Positions 25,243 to 32,494 of a stretch of DNA of 64,000 bases are shown piece after piece. Numbering within the stretch: position 1 is the stretch's first letter; every line of letters starts with the position of its first letter. The notes under the pieces were generated by a model, which saw only the letters and a program-made list of their open reading frames with translations, was not told where the DNA came from and searched no databases. The stretch spans positions 1 through 64,000 of the forward strand of contig DATJWB010000045.1 of the NCBI GenBank assembly GCA_035501495.1, read 5' to 3'. This DNA comes from JAIQFL01 sp035501495 (GTDB lineage: Bacteria > Acidobacteriota > Terriglobia > Bryobacterales > Bryobacteraceae). The position numbers and the translations under genes were made by a program.

Positions 25243-28200
25243 TCAGGCGCCCGCACGGGGTGGCCGCGCGATCGCTGCAATGTAAAAGGGCGCCCAGTAA
25301 TATGTCTTCCGGCTTTGCAACGTAGCGTGATCAAGATGGTCCACCATCGCTCGCTGCAGCGCCGACTCCGGAGCTTCACCCGCCGCACGGAAACGGTGGA
25401 ACGCTTCCATCAACTGACTTGCCACCAGGCTCTCCACAGGCCACAGCGCCCCCATCACTCGGGCCGCACCCGCTGTGAAGAACGCGGCCTGCAGCCCGAA
25501 AATATCATCGCCCGCAACTTCGCTCATCCCGCGGAAGGCAATCGTACGCTGCCCCGAATGACACGCGCTCAGCACCACCAGTTCCGCGTTCAGGCGCCAG
25601 TTGGCAATCTCCAATCCGTCCAGCCGTCCGTCGCGAAGCCACAGATGCGCCTCCATCGGATTGTCACCCAGGACGTCCGCGCCGTGCGTCGCCAGGTGCA
25701 GGCAGGTGAACTTGCTCAAGGACCCGTCGTTTTCCCTCCGGCGCAGTTCGCCCGTGGTCGCCAGCGGCGAATCGAGCGTTTCCACAGCGATTCCGCGGTC
25801 ACCGTACGCCCGGCGCACCGACTCGACCTCTGCATCGCTCTCTTCCAGTAGATTGAGGCTCTCGCCAGGTACATGGAACTCGCGGACCCCGGCGGCGAAC
25901 ACCCGCTGCTCCGCCGCGGCACGATACGTCCGCACCAGACACCCGAGATTCGGGATGTAGGTGACGGCGAATTGGCGGATCAGGTACTCGCCGTCGAACC
26001 TCAGCGCGTGCAGAGGAAGCGCATGCAGCATGCGATGAGGCGACAACAGCAGCCTCCTCTTCCCCGTGAGCACAGGCTTGATACTGTCCGGCAGGAGCAG
26101 CGGGGAAAACCGGCCCGCCCGGTCCAGGTAGCCGTGTGCGCCCCGCAGAGACTGCACGAAGCTTGCGAACTCCTCCAGTTGCCGCCGGTCCTCGGGTGCT
26201 ATCGATTTCTTGTCGATAATGAGGTGCCGCGAGCGATCGAAAGCGGCGATGAGCAGGGTGGTTGATCCGAGCCAGTAGTAGTAAACCACCGCTTCGTCCT
26301 CATCGAGCGACGCGGCCAGGATCTGGATGGTCAGCGGCTGTGAATCGATGTGTCCTCGGGATCGGGCACGCGAAATGGCCAGCAGATCCCAGAGCACCCT
26401 GCGCCGGTCGGCAAGTGCCGGAAGCGCCTCCTGGCCGCCCGCCGCCCGGCATTTCTCGATTTCGCGGGAAACCGCTTCGAACATCGTTCTGAGCTGTTCG
26501 GTATCCGCGCCGCCGCCCGGTCCCGGATGACGCAGACCCGCACCCGCCTTGGAAAGGTCCGCACGCTCGAGCACCGTGTCGAAATCATCGCAGCGGTAGG
26601 CTGCCGTTATTCCTACCGCATAGTAGCGCGCGCGATTTTGCAGGTACGCACTCTGGGAATAAGGCGCGTTAATGTCGTAACGGTGGCGCTCCAGCAACTC
26701 GATTGCCTCACCGCATGCCGCCGAAATCGCGGCGTCGTCGCGCCGGGCCATGTTCGCGCTGATGATCCGATCCAGCGCCCACAGCCCAATCGTCAAATCG
26801 CGGATGGCCTCGCGCGGCACCTCGAACGATGTACGCGCGGCCCTAATCGCCTCATCGTAACGCTGCGCCGTCTGATGGAGATCCGCCTCGAGGAGCAAAG
26901 CGGCTGCGTAAACTGCCCGAAAACCCTGCTGTTGCGCGTCCCGTTCGATTTCCCTGGCTTCCCCGAGCAGGTCGTCCCGTGATGTCCCTTCCTCCAGCCG
27001 GGCGATCTCGGCGCGAAGTTCTTCCATCCTTTGGTCGAGCCGTTGCAACGCAGCCAAACGCTCCGCTTCCCGATCGGCGGGCGGCCGCAATGGTTCGAAA
27101 GGCGCTGGCTGGCCGCTGAACTCGGCATAGAAGGCCGCACGCTCCTGGCTCTGTGCAACCAGCACCGCTTGTGCCTGCGCGGTCATCTCCTCTCCAAGCC
27201 GGGCAAAGCGAGTGGCTGCCCGATGATATTCCGATGCCCTCTTCTCGTCTCTTTCCGCGCTCCCCCGGATTGCAAAAATTGCCGCATAAAGCGCCACCAG
27301 GCCCATCAACTGCGCTTCAAACTCCTGCGGACCCGCGCACGTCTTCCCGGCAAGTTCCATCCAGTGGGTCAGGGTGCTCTCCGGATCGTCCGGATCGGGA
27401 ACTGTGTAGTTCAGTGAGGCAAGTTCCTGGCCGACCGCCTTGAGCTCCGCGTTCATTGCATAGACATCGTCCACCGACGCGTAGGTCTGCGCCAATTCCA
27501 CGCGTATTTCGGCGCGCGCCATTGGCGCAGCCGGAAAGCGTTCCAGGATTGCGGTCAGTTCCTGAATCGTCTTGTCGAAATCGGCGGCAAGCCGCCGAAT
27601 CATCGCGATCAGCTTGAGCCGGCACGCCCGGCCCGTCTGCGCCTTGCCGGTCTGGTCCCAAACAGCGGCGCCCCTCACATAACAATCCGTCGCGGCGTCC
27701 AGCTCACCTGCCGCATTGCGTTGGTCCGCAATCCCTTCCCGGATGGTCGCGACCGCCTCCAGGATGTCGTCCCGCAGGTAATCGGGCGGTTCGGAGTCAA
27801 GCAGCAATTCGAGCTGTGCTGCCAGCCGCTCGCAGGCGGCACTCGTTTCCGCGGTCCAGACCAAGGCCGGCGAGTCCGCCTTGAATTTCGAAAGCTCGGC
27901 AAGCAAGGTCACATAGCGGTTCTGCTTTTCGCGAGAGGCGGAGGTCGAGGAGCCGGTGTCCATGCCGAGTTCGAGGAGCCGCTCTTTTGCCCGCTTAGCC
28001 AGAAGCGCGCTGCGGTCGTACCGCGTCATCAATTCCGAGGCGTTTACCCCACTCGATCCGGAAGCGCGCTGGCCTGAAATAACGGACTGATACTGGCGTG
28101 CCGCACTGAATTCGATAGATACCAGGAGCGCCCAAAGATTCCGTAGTGCGGCGCCGTTTAGGGACGTTTGCTCCGACAGCATGGCGGCCGCCTGCGCCGA

Positions 28201-28299
28201 CGGCAGCGCAAGCAGTTCGCGGATCTGCCGCATCAGAACGATGTCATCGCTCTGCAACCGGGCCCGAAAACGATCCCAGATCTCCGCGGTTTCTTCCAT
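25243..28299 (-). CDS. CHAT-domain cysteine protease with helical (TPR-like) repeats
   Basis: A 1018-residue cytoplasmic protein. The first about 650 residues are helical repeats, with a coiled coil near 400-450 (QRLDQRMEELRAEIARLEEG) and TPR-like pairs (LEADLHQTAQRYDEAIRAA). The last about 300 residues are a CHAT domain: strand motif LLSPHRMLHALPLHALRFDG, catalytic H872 in HLATHG and catalytic C913 in VLSACHSG, then FFTAGAARVMGALWPV. Both catalytic residues are intact. CHAT proteins are caspase-related proteases used in bacterial immunity and programmed death (for example Craspase, and CHAT-gasdermin systems). No gasdermin or CRISPR gene is nearby; the only partner is the small gene downstream. 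Substrate unknown. Confidence 0.85.
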   Translation of the reverse strand: MEETAEIWDRFRARLQSDDIVLMRQIRELLALPSAQAAAMLSEQTSLNGAALRNLWALLVSIEFSAARQYQSVISGQRASGSSGVNASELMTRYDRSALLAKRAKERLLELGMDTGSSTSASREKQNRYVTLLAELSKFKADSPALVWTAETSAACERLAAQLELLLDSEPPDYLRDDILEAVATIREGIADQRNAAGELDAATDCYVRGAAVWDQTGKAQTGRACRLKLIAMIRRLAADFDKTIQELTAILERFPAAPMARAEIRVELAQTYASVDDVYAMNAELKAVGQELASLNYTVPDPDDPESTLTHWMELAGKTCAGPQEFEAQLMGLVALYAAIFAIRGSAERDEKRASEYHRAATRFARLGEEMTAQAQAVLVAQSQERAAFYAEFSGQPAPFEPLRPPADREAERLAALQRLDQRMEELRAEIARLEEGTSRDDLLGEAREIERDAQQQGFRAVYAAALLLEADLHQTAQRYDEAIRAARTSFEVPREAIRDLTIGLWALDRIISANMARRDDAAISAACGEAIELLERHRYDINAPYSQSAYLQNRARYYAVGITAAYRCDDFDTVLERADLSKAGAGLRHPGPGGGADTEQLRTMFEAVSREIEKCRAAGGQEALPALADRRRVLWDLLAISRARSRGHIDSQPLTIQILAASLDEDEAVVYYYWLGSTTLLIAAFDRSRHLIIDKKSIAPEDRRQLEEFASFVQSLRGAHGYLDRAGRFSPLLLPDSIKPVLTGKRRLLLSPHRMLHALPLHALRFDGEYLIRQFAVTYIPNLGCLVRTYRAAAEQRVFAAGVREFHVPGESLNLLEESDAEVESVRRAYGDRGIAVETLDSPLATTGELRRRENDGSLSKFTCLHLATHGADVLGDNPMEAHLWLRDGRLDGLEIANWRLNAELVVLSACHSGQRTIAFRGMSEVAGDDIFGLQAAFFTAGAARVMGALWPVESLVASQLMEAFHRFRAAGEAPESALQRAMVDHLDHATLQSRKTYYWAPFYIAAIARPPRAGA

Positions 28300-28304
28300 A
28301 CATC

Positions 28305-28369
28305 AGGAACCTCAAGACGCTGTTGCGAACCAGAGTATCAGGTTCCGGCTCGGGAACTCATAACTCTGG
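28305..28369. promoter_or_regulatory. Interlocking inverted repeats upstream of the CHAT operon
   Basis: GGAACCT (28306-28312) pairs with AGGTTCC (28340-28346), and CCAGAGT (28330-28336) pairs with ACTCTGG (28363-28369). The two pairs overlap, so only one hairpin could form at a time. They lie immediately before the CHAT start codon (28299, minus strand). They could be operator sites or alternative leader structures; 7-bp arms may also arise by chance. Confidence 0.3.
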
Positions 28370-28487
28370 ACAAGCTGTCCGGGCCGGGTTGGTTACGCCG
28401 TTCTGGGGAGTTGAGAGTTTGTGCTTATCGAACCTGATAAAGAGCCAATGTCGAAACTTCGGAACGGAAACAGGTGGATTCTGAAAT

Positions 28488-28528
28488 GTGGCTGGGACGC
28501 AGGGGTGCGCCCCTCGATCCGCAGATCC
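28488..28528. repeat. attL-like copy of the tRNA-Gln 3' end
   Basis: GTGGCTGGGACGCAGGG (28488-28504) is identical to 33695-33711 at the tRNA-Gln 3' end. The next 24 bases align without gaps with six mismatches, ending with the shared CGCAGATCC. Overall 35 of 41 positions agree. This is the far-end direct repeat expected of an element integrated at the tRNA. It lies just 5' of the first island gene. Confidence 0.8.
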
Positions 28529-28545
28529 GAGGCCGCTGCTGATCA

Positions 28546-28959
28546 ATGCGCAAGCGTGTGAAAAGCCGTATCGTGGTTGCTGAGATGCCTGGATCGTTCG
28601 TGCCAAGGCTGGATATCCTGCCCGAGCACAAACGGCGCTTGTGGCCGGAGTTGGATGCGGTGCCAGCGGACTTTGTCCTTTATGGAGGCACGGGGCTGGC
28701 CCTTCCAGTAGGACACCGTGTTTCGGAGGATTTCGACTTTTTCTCGTCGGCCGGATTCGACCCGGAACACCTTTGTTCGCGCCTGCCCTTTTTTCGCGAC
28801 CTGGACCCAGCGAACCCCGACGCCTGGGTGTACCGCAAGCGCGATTACCTGGAAGCACTCCTAGTGAAAACGTTGCCGCCCGAGATTCTGCCTCTTCTTG
28901 TCAGAAAGCCTGTGGCGTTGAAGCGGCCGTATCTGCATTACCGCGTGAGGGCCGCTTGA
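28546..28959 (+). pseudogene. AbiEii-type nucleotidyltransferase toxin, internally truncated
   Basis: A 137-codon open frame whose first half is a clear AbiEii/AbiGii toxin start: FVLYGGTGLALPVGHRVSED then FDFFSS, giving the GG, the (S/T)xDxDFF acidic pair and the GHR that mark the family. Complete relatives have about 200 or more residues with a third acidic residue and a helical C-terminal part. Here, after CSRLPFFRDLDPANP, the text jumps to WVYRKRDYLEALLVKTLPPE, so the middle is missing. It is probably inactive. It begins 18 bp inside the left att repeat, and its antitoxin is absent. It could still be a short functional variant. Confidence 0.6.
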
Positions 28960-29107
28960 TGAATCTCCGATGGGCACCAGCGCCTCCAGGGGCTTTGTGG
29001 GGACTGTATTTTGATTCCCTGGAGTTTACAATACGTCTAGAGTTGCAAATATTTCCCCGACGCTTTGTAACCGAGCGCCATAAGGCCGACAGTTTCGGCG
29101 CGTCCGC

Positions 29108-29159
29108 TTGACGATCCGTTGTTGTCTATATTAGTATGTTGCCCAGAGTGGGCAACATA
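29108..29159 (+). promoter_or_regulatory. Promoter with perfect palindromic operator for the AbiE-type operon
   Basis: TTGACG (29108-29113), an 18-bp spacer and TAGTAT (29132-29137) form a plausible promoter. TATGTTGCCCA-GAG-TGGGCAACATA (29135-29159) is a perfect 11-bp-arm palindrome across the -10 and start site, and a further GGCAACA follows at 29169. AbiEi antitoxins are known to bind inverted repeats in their own promoter, so this is the likely autoregulatory site. Confidence 0.65.
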
Positions 29160-30209
29160 TCGATATTAGGCAACAGCCTGGAGGCGTTGGTTCAGAAATT
29201 GGCTGAGAAACTACCGCCGGGCTGGCGCATCGTTGGAACGAGGTCAACCGACCGCCGCGCCGTGGACAGGTGTGTGGATGCCATCTTAAAGATCCGAGGA
29301 CCGCGCGGGAATGCAGGTTCGGTTCTGGTTCAGGCGAAGGCGCACCTAGAACCAAAGGACGTTGCCTCTCTGAGGGTTACGCCGCGTACGCCTTCGAGTC
29401 CGCAAGTCTTGATCGTGGCTCCTTTTATCAGCGTACGGGCGCAGGAACGCCTCAAGGCCAGGGGATTCAGCTACGCGGACCTTACCGGCAACGTCCGCCT
29501 CGTTCTCTCGACGCCTGGATTATTCATCGAGACGAGTGGGGCGGTGCAGAATCCGGCCCCTACACCCCGCGAACGGAAATCACTCAAAGGCCCGAAGGCC
29601 GGCAGAATCGTTCGCGCGCTTTGTGATTTTCGTCCCCCCGTAGGTCTGCGAGAATTGGCTAAGCGCGCGGGCGTCGACGCCGGCTATGCATCGCGGATTA
29701 TCGCTCTCCTTGATCGTGAAGCGCTCGTCACCCGCCAGAAGCGGGGGCCCATCACCCAGACGGACTGGGCCGCCCTGATCCGCCGGTGGTCGCAGCAGTA
29801 TTCCCCGTTTCACCCCCCGCGCGTGGCCTGGTATCTGGCGCCGCGCGGTATGACGCAGGTCTTGGAACGGTTAGCGACACTATCCGCGCGTTATGCCGTG
29901 AGCGGATCGTGGGCGGCGGCGCAGTTCGCCTCCGTTTCACCAACCCGGCTTCTCCTATGCTATGCCGATGACGTTGCCTCCGTAGCGCGCGATCTTGATA
30001 TGCGGCCGGCGGAAGCGGGCGCTAACATGGCATTGGTAAAACCCCTCGACTCTGTTGTCTATCAAAGGACTTCACAGAAGAAGGGAATCACGGTCGCCGC
30101 AGTTAGTCAGATCGCAGTGGATCTCCTCGGTAGCCCGGGCAGAGGCCCAAACGAGGCAGAGGCACTGATCGAATGGATGCGCGAGAACGAACATGTCTGG
30201 CGCATTTGA
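29136..30209 (+). CDS. AbiEi-like antitoxin of a type IV toxin-antitoxin system
   Basis: A 357-residue cytoplasmic protein expected to repress its operon and oppose the downstream nucleotidyltransferase. The N-terminal half has a restriction-endonuclease-like sheet pattern (SVLVQAKAHLEPKDVASL, then VLIVAPFISVRAQERLKARG and YADLTGNVRLVL). A winged helix follows at about residues 150-205 (GRIVRALCDFRPPVGLRELA, KRAGVDAGYASRII), as in AbiEi relatives. The ATG at 29136 overlaps the presumed -10 box, so the true start may be GTG at 29148 or further on. The last 17 bases overlap the toxin gene, implying coupling. No phage-defence activity is shown by sequence alone. Confidence 0.75.
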   Translation: MLPRVGNISILGNSLEALVQKLAEKLPPGWRIVGTRSTDRRAVDRCVDAILKIRGPRGNAGSVLVQAKAHLEPKDVASLRVTPRTPSSPQVLIVAPFISVRAQERLKARGFSYADLTGNVRLVLSTPGLFIETSGAVQNPAPTPRERKSLKGPKAGRIVRALCDFRPPVGLRELAKRAGVDAGYASRIIALLDREALVTRQKRGPITQTDWAALIRRWSQQYSPFHPPRVAWYLAPRGMTQVLERLATLSARYAVSGSWAAAQFASVSPTRLLLCYADDVASVARDLDMRPAEAGANMALVKPLDSVVYQRTSQKKGITVAAVSQIAVDLLGSPGRGPNEAEALIEWMRENEHVWRI

Positions 30210-31029
30210 TCGCCAGTACATTGTTGCCCGCGGAGTCCTGCTCGATGCGCTCGAAGCTCTGGGCTTGCAACGGAAGGCTGTTATCCTGGTCGGCGCTCAG
30301 GCGATTTACCTGTACACAGGAGCAATCGAGCTTGCGGTCGCCGAGTTTACGACGGACGCCGACATCACGCTTGATCCGTCGCGGTTAGACCCAGTCCCAG
30401 AAATTGAATCGGCGATGATCGCGGGCGGATTCCATCGCGGCAAACGAGTCGGTTCCTGGGGGGTATTCCGTGATATCAGCGGTGTCCCAACCAATGTGGA
30501 AGTGGACCTGATGGTTCCAGAAGCTGTCGGCGGACCTGGGAGCCGCGCCGCGCGGCTTGTGGGCCATGCGAAGCACGTGGCTCAAAAAGCCCGCGGCCTC
30601 GAAGCGGCCCTGATCGATCAGAACATGACCACCATCAGCGCCCTCGATGAAACCGATAAGCGGGCTTTTCCAGTGGCGGTTGCCGGTCCGACTGCGCTGA
30701 TGGTGTCGAAGCTCCATAAGATCCAGGAGCGTCTCGCTGAACTCGAACAACGCCGGCTTAACGCGAAGGATGCTCTTGATGTATTGCGGCTTCTACGGGC
30801 GATCCCCACGCACGATTTGGCGAGCATGTTCGTGAAGCTCTTGGACACGGAGGTGTCGAAAGCAGTCTCTCGCGAAGCCCTGATAGTGCTGAAGGATCTC
30901 TTCAGCACGCCGCGCGGGATAGGATCGCAGATGGCTGTGCGCGCCGCCGGCCCGCTCGCCAATGCAGATGAAATCGCCGGATCATGCAGCATACTCGCGT
31001 CCGATCTTCTCAAAGCGGTTCCGGGATAA
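30193..31029 (+). CDS. AbiEii-like nucleotidyltransferase toxin
   Basis: A 278-residue DNA-polymerase-beta-fold nucleotidyltransferase. The fold signature is ILVGAQAIYLYTG (G34, Q36) followed by TTDADITL, giving the acidic pair D55/D57, and NVEVDLMVP, giving the third acid D105. MVSKLHKIQERLAE and KDALDVLRLLRA are the helical part. Toxins of this group transfer nucleotides to targets such as tRNA and stop growth. The triad is complete, so it is probably active and kept in check by the overlapping upstream AbiEi-like gene. Start ATG at 30193 lies 17 bases inside the antitoxin gene. Confidence 0.8.
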   Translation: MSGAFDRQYIVARGVLLDALEALGLQRKAVILVGAQAIYLYTGAIELAVAEFTTDADITLDPSRLDPVPEIESAMIAGGFHRGKRVGSWGVFRDISGVPTNVEVDLMVPEAVGGPGSRAARLVGHAKHVAQKARGLEAALIDQNMTTISALDETDKRAFPVAVAGPTALMVSKLHKIQERLAELEQRRLNAKDALDVLRLLRAIPTHDLASMFVKLLDTEVSKAVSREALIVLKDLFSTPRGIGSQMAVRAAGPLANADEIAGSCSILASDLLKAVPG

Positions 31030-31266
31030 TTGAAGGGCTTATATGAACCAAAACGATATGGATCGATACTTCTGGCGGACTGGCCAGCGGTGGAGCGGAG
31101 ATGACCGCCCGTTCAACGCAGACCGGGAGGGAAACTCGGCAATCGGATGCTTTTCTTTCTCTACACCGCTCTTGCCGTGATCGTCGGATTACGACTTCTG
31201 ATGCGATGAGTGTGATAGGGACGACCCGGGCAGCGATTTGCTATTATACCGGCGTCAGCAGGCGCT
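31030..31266 (+). other. Gap between the two toxin-antitoxin modules with two very small open frames
   Basis: Two possible short genes are visible. One runs 31043-31180 (45 residues, starting MNQNDMDRYFWRTGQRWSGD). The other runs 31147-31209 (20 residues, MLFFLYTALAVIVGLRLLMR), a single hydrophobic helix with a basic end, the shape of small membrane-acting peptides. They overlap in different frames, so at most one is likely real. TATTAT at 31242-31247 with no clear -35 may serve the next antitoxin gene. Nothing else stands out. Confidence 0.3.
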
Positions 31267-31515
31267 ATGGATAAAACCCCTATGAAGGCGATCGAATTGA
31301 CGGGCGACATCGATGATCAACATCGGCTGCAGGCACGCGTGCCGGAAGAACTTCCCGCCGGCCCGGTTCGTTTGATCGTACTGCTGCCCGATGAGGATGA
31401 AGGCGGGGGCGCCTGGGCTCATGGGATAGGCAAGGAATGGGTGGACGAGCTCAGCGACTCGCGGCAGGACATTTATACTCTCGAAGACGGGCAGCCGGTG
31501 AATGCGCCCCGGTGA
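31267..31515 (+). CDS. Antitoxin of the PemK/MazF-type module
   Basis: An 82-residue acidic protein. The N-terminal part (MKAIELTGDIDDQHRLQARV then PEELPAGPVRLIVLLPDED) matches the small antitoxins of uncertain fold that precede PemK-like toxins: a short strand, a linker and a P-rich strand, then an acidic tail (EWVDELSDSRQDIYTLEDGQ) suited to covering the toxin. The gene overlaps the toxin by 14 bases, the usual arrangement for type II pairs. No AbrB or RHH DNA-binding motif is obvious, so autoregulation may be weak or absent. Confidence 0.72.
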   Translation: MDKTPMKAIELTGDIDDQHRLQARVPEELPAGPVRLIVLLPDEDEGGGAWAHGIGKEWVDELSDSRQDIYTLEDGQPVNAPR

Positions 31516-31843
31516 GATTCACTTAGCGCAGTTCCCGTTCGGGGACATGCCGGGCATGAAGCTGCGTCCGGTTTTGCTTCTGACCGGTCCACTCGGGTCC
31601 GTTCCCGAGATCTTGGTCGCCTATATTTCTTCTGTCACCCCTGCGCAGCTTCTGCCGACGGACTTGATCCTCGACCCCACCAAACCTGAATTCCGATCTA
31701 CGCATCTGAAAACCAAATCGGTGCTACGGCTGCATAAGTTGGCTACGATTCATTGCTCCAGCCTTGCTCGATCGCTGGGCAGTCTGGACGCCGCCTCCCT
31801 GGCTAGCGTCTTCAATAAGCTGAAGCAACTCTTCGGGATCTAA
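31502..31843 (+). CDS. PemK/MazF-family endoribonuclease toxin
   Basis: A 113-residue toxin of the MazF/PemK fold that would cleave mRNA at short sequences. Family blocks are in order: RPGEIHLAQFPFGD, GMKLRPVLLL (the K-x-RP motif), ILVAYISSVTP (S/T catalytic strand), LKTKSVLRLHKLATIH (the SvvrlhkL block) and a final helix LASVFNKLKQLFGI. It appears complete. It is coupled to the overlapping antitoxin at 31267. Within the island it is the second stabilising module. Confidence 0.88.
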   Translation: MRPGEIHLAQFPFGDMPGMKLRPVLLLTGPLGSVPEILVAYISSVTPAQLLPTDLILDPTKPEFRSTHLKTKSVLRLHKLATIHCSSLARSLGSLDAASLASVFNKLKQLFGI

Positions 31844-32221
31844 CGCCCAAAATTCTGCTGCCGCTTTGGTGGCGAGTGGTCATGGCAAGCATCTTGGCAA
31901 GTGGCCCAGATACGGCAATCATGTCCATGAAGGCGCCAGGGGCTGGTGGGTCACGAATGCGTCGAGTCAGGCCCTCTGCATGATACGGACCCGTCGAAGC
32001 GGGTCGCCAACACCGATAGGAGTTCGTCTGCGGTTTTGATATCAGTGCCTTCCTGCACGCAAGAGATCTTCGCGCCGAATGTGCCAGGCCCGGTCCCGAA
32101 GCTTCAACGCCAAACTCCAGCGGGCTGGCGCGCGTGCGGGGAAATCTTGACGGCGTCTCCCCAGGCATATAGGTACGGTGGTGTGAGAGCGCCTACAGAA
32201 CGAAATCGCGCATGTAGAACT
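31844..32221. other. 378-bp gap ahead of the excisionase gene
   Basis: No gene could be supported here; open frames on both strands lack family resemblance or ribosome-binding sites. GACCCGTCGAAGCGGGTC (31987-32004) is an imperfect hairpin. The only other clear signal is a promoter candidate near its end, given separately. Confidence 0.4.
32147..32175 (+). promoter_or_regulatory. Candidate promoter of the xis-int operon
   Basis: TTGACG (32147-32152), a 17-bp spacer and TAGGTA (32170-32175) stand about 47 bp before the excisionase ATG. TATAG lies one to three bases earlier as an alternative -10. Confidence 0.35.
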
Positions 32222-32494
32222 ATGAGGGGCGACGAAGGTCACGACCGACTCGCAGCGGAGTGGATGAGTGTTCGACAGGTCACGCGATACGCGGCGGTTT
32301 CCGAGCGGACGCTGAGAACCTGGATTCATTCGCCCGTGAATCCCTTGCCGGCTGTACGGGTCTGCGGCAAAATCCTGGTGAGGCGCTCGGATCTTGACGA
32401 GTGGCTCGAAAGGCGCCGCATCAAGCCGTTGGAAAGCGTTGATGTCGATGATATCGTGGAAGACGTCTTGCAGAGGTTGGTGAATGGGCGTTAA
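32222..32494 (+). CDS. Excisionase-like helix-turn-helix protein
   Basis: A 90-residue DNA-binding protein of the MerR/Xis-type HTH_17 family. The core WMSVRQVTRYAAVSERTLRT followed by WIHSP, PAVRVCGKILVRRSDLDEW and LERRRI is the standard excisionase pattern (helix-turn-helix plus wing and the xRxDLxxW block). ATG at 32222 is chosen because the frame upstream reads as non-coding. It overlaps the integrase start by 11 bases, so the two are made together. Its job would be to bend DNA at the att sites and favour excision, and perhaps to regulate int. Confidence 0.82.
   Translation: MRGDEGHDRLAAEWMSVRQVTRYAAVSERTLRTWIHSPVNPLPAVRVCGKILVRRSDLDEWLERRRIKPLESVDVDDIVEDVLQRLVNGR

Noticed and set aside
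28488..28560. Second tRNA-Gln gene at the left end of the island
   Set aside because: Only the 3' part of the tRNA is matched and with mismatches in the T-arm; there is no acceptor 5' strand, D-arm or anticodon arm, so it is an att remnant.
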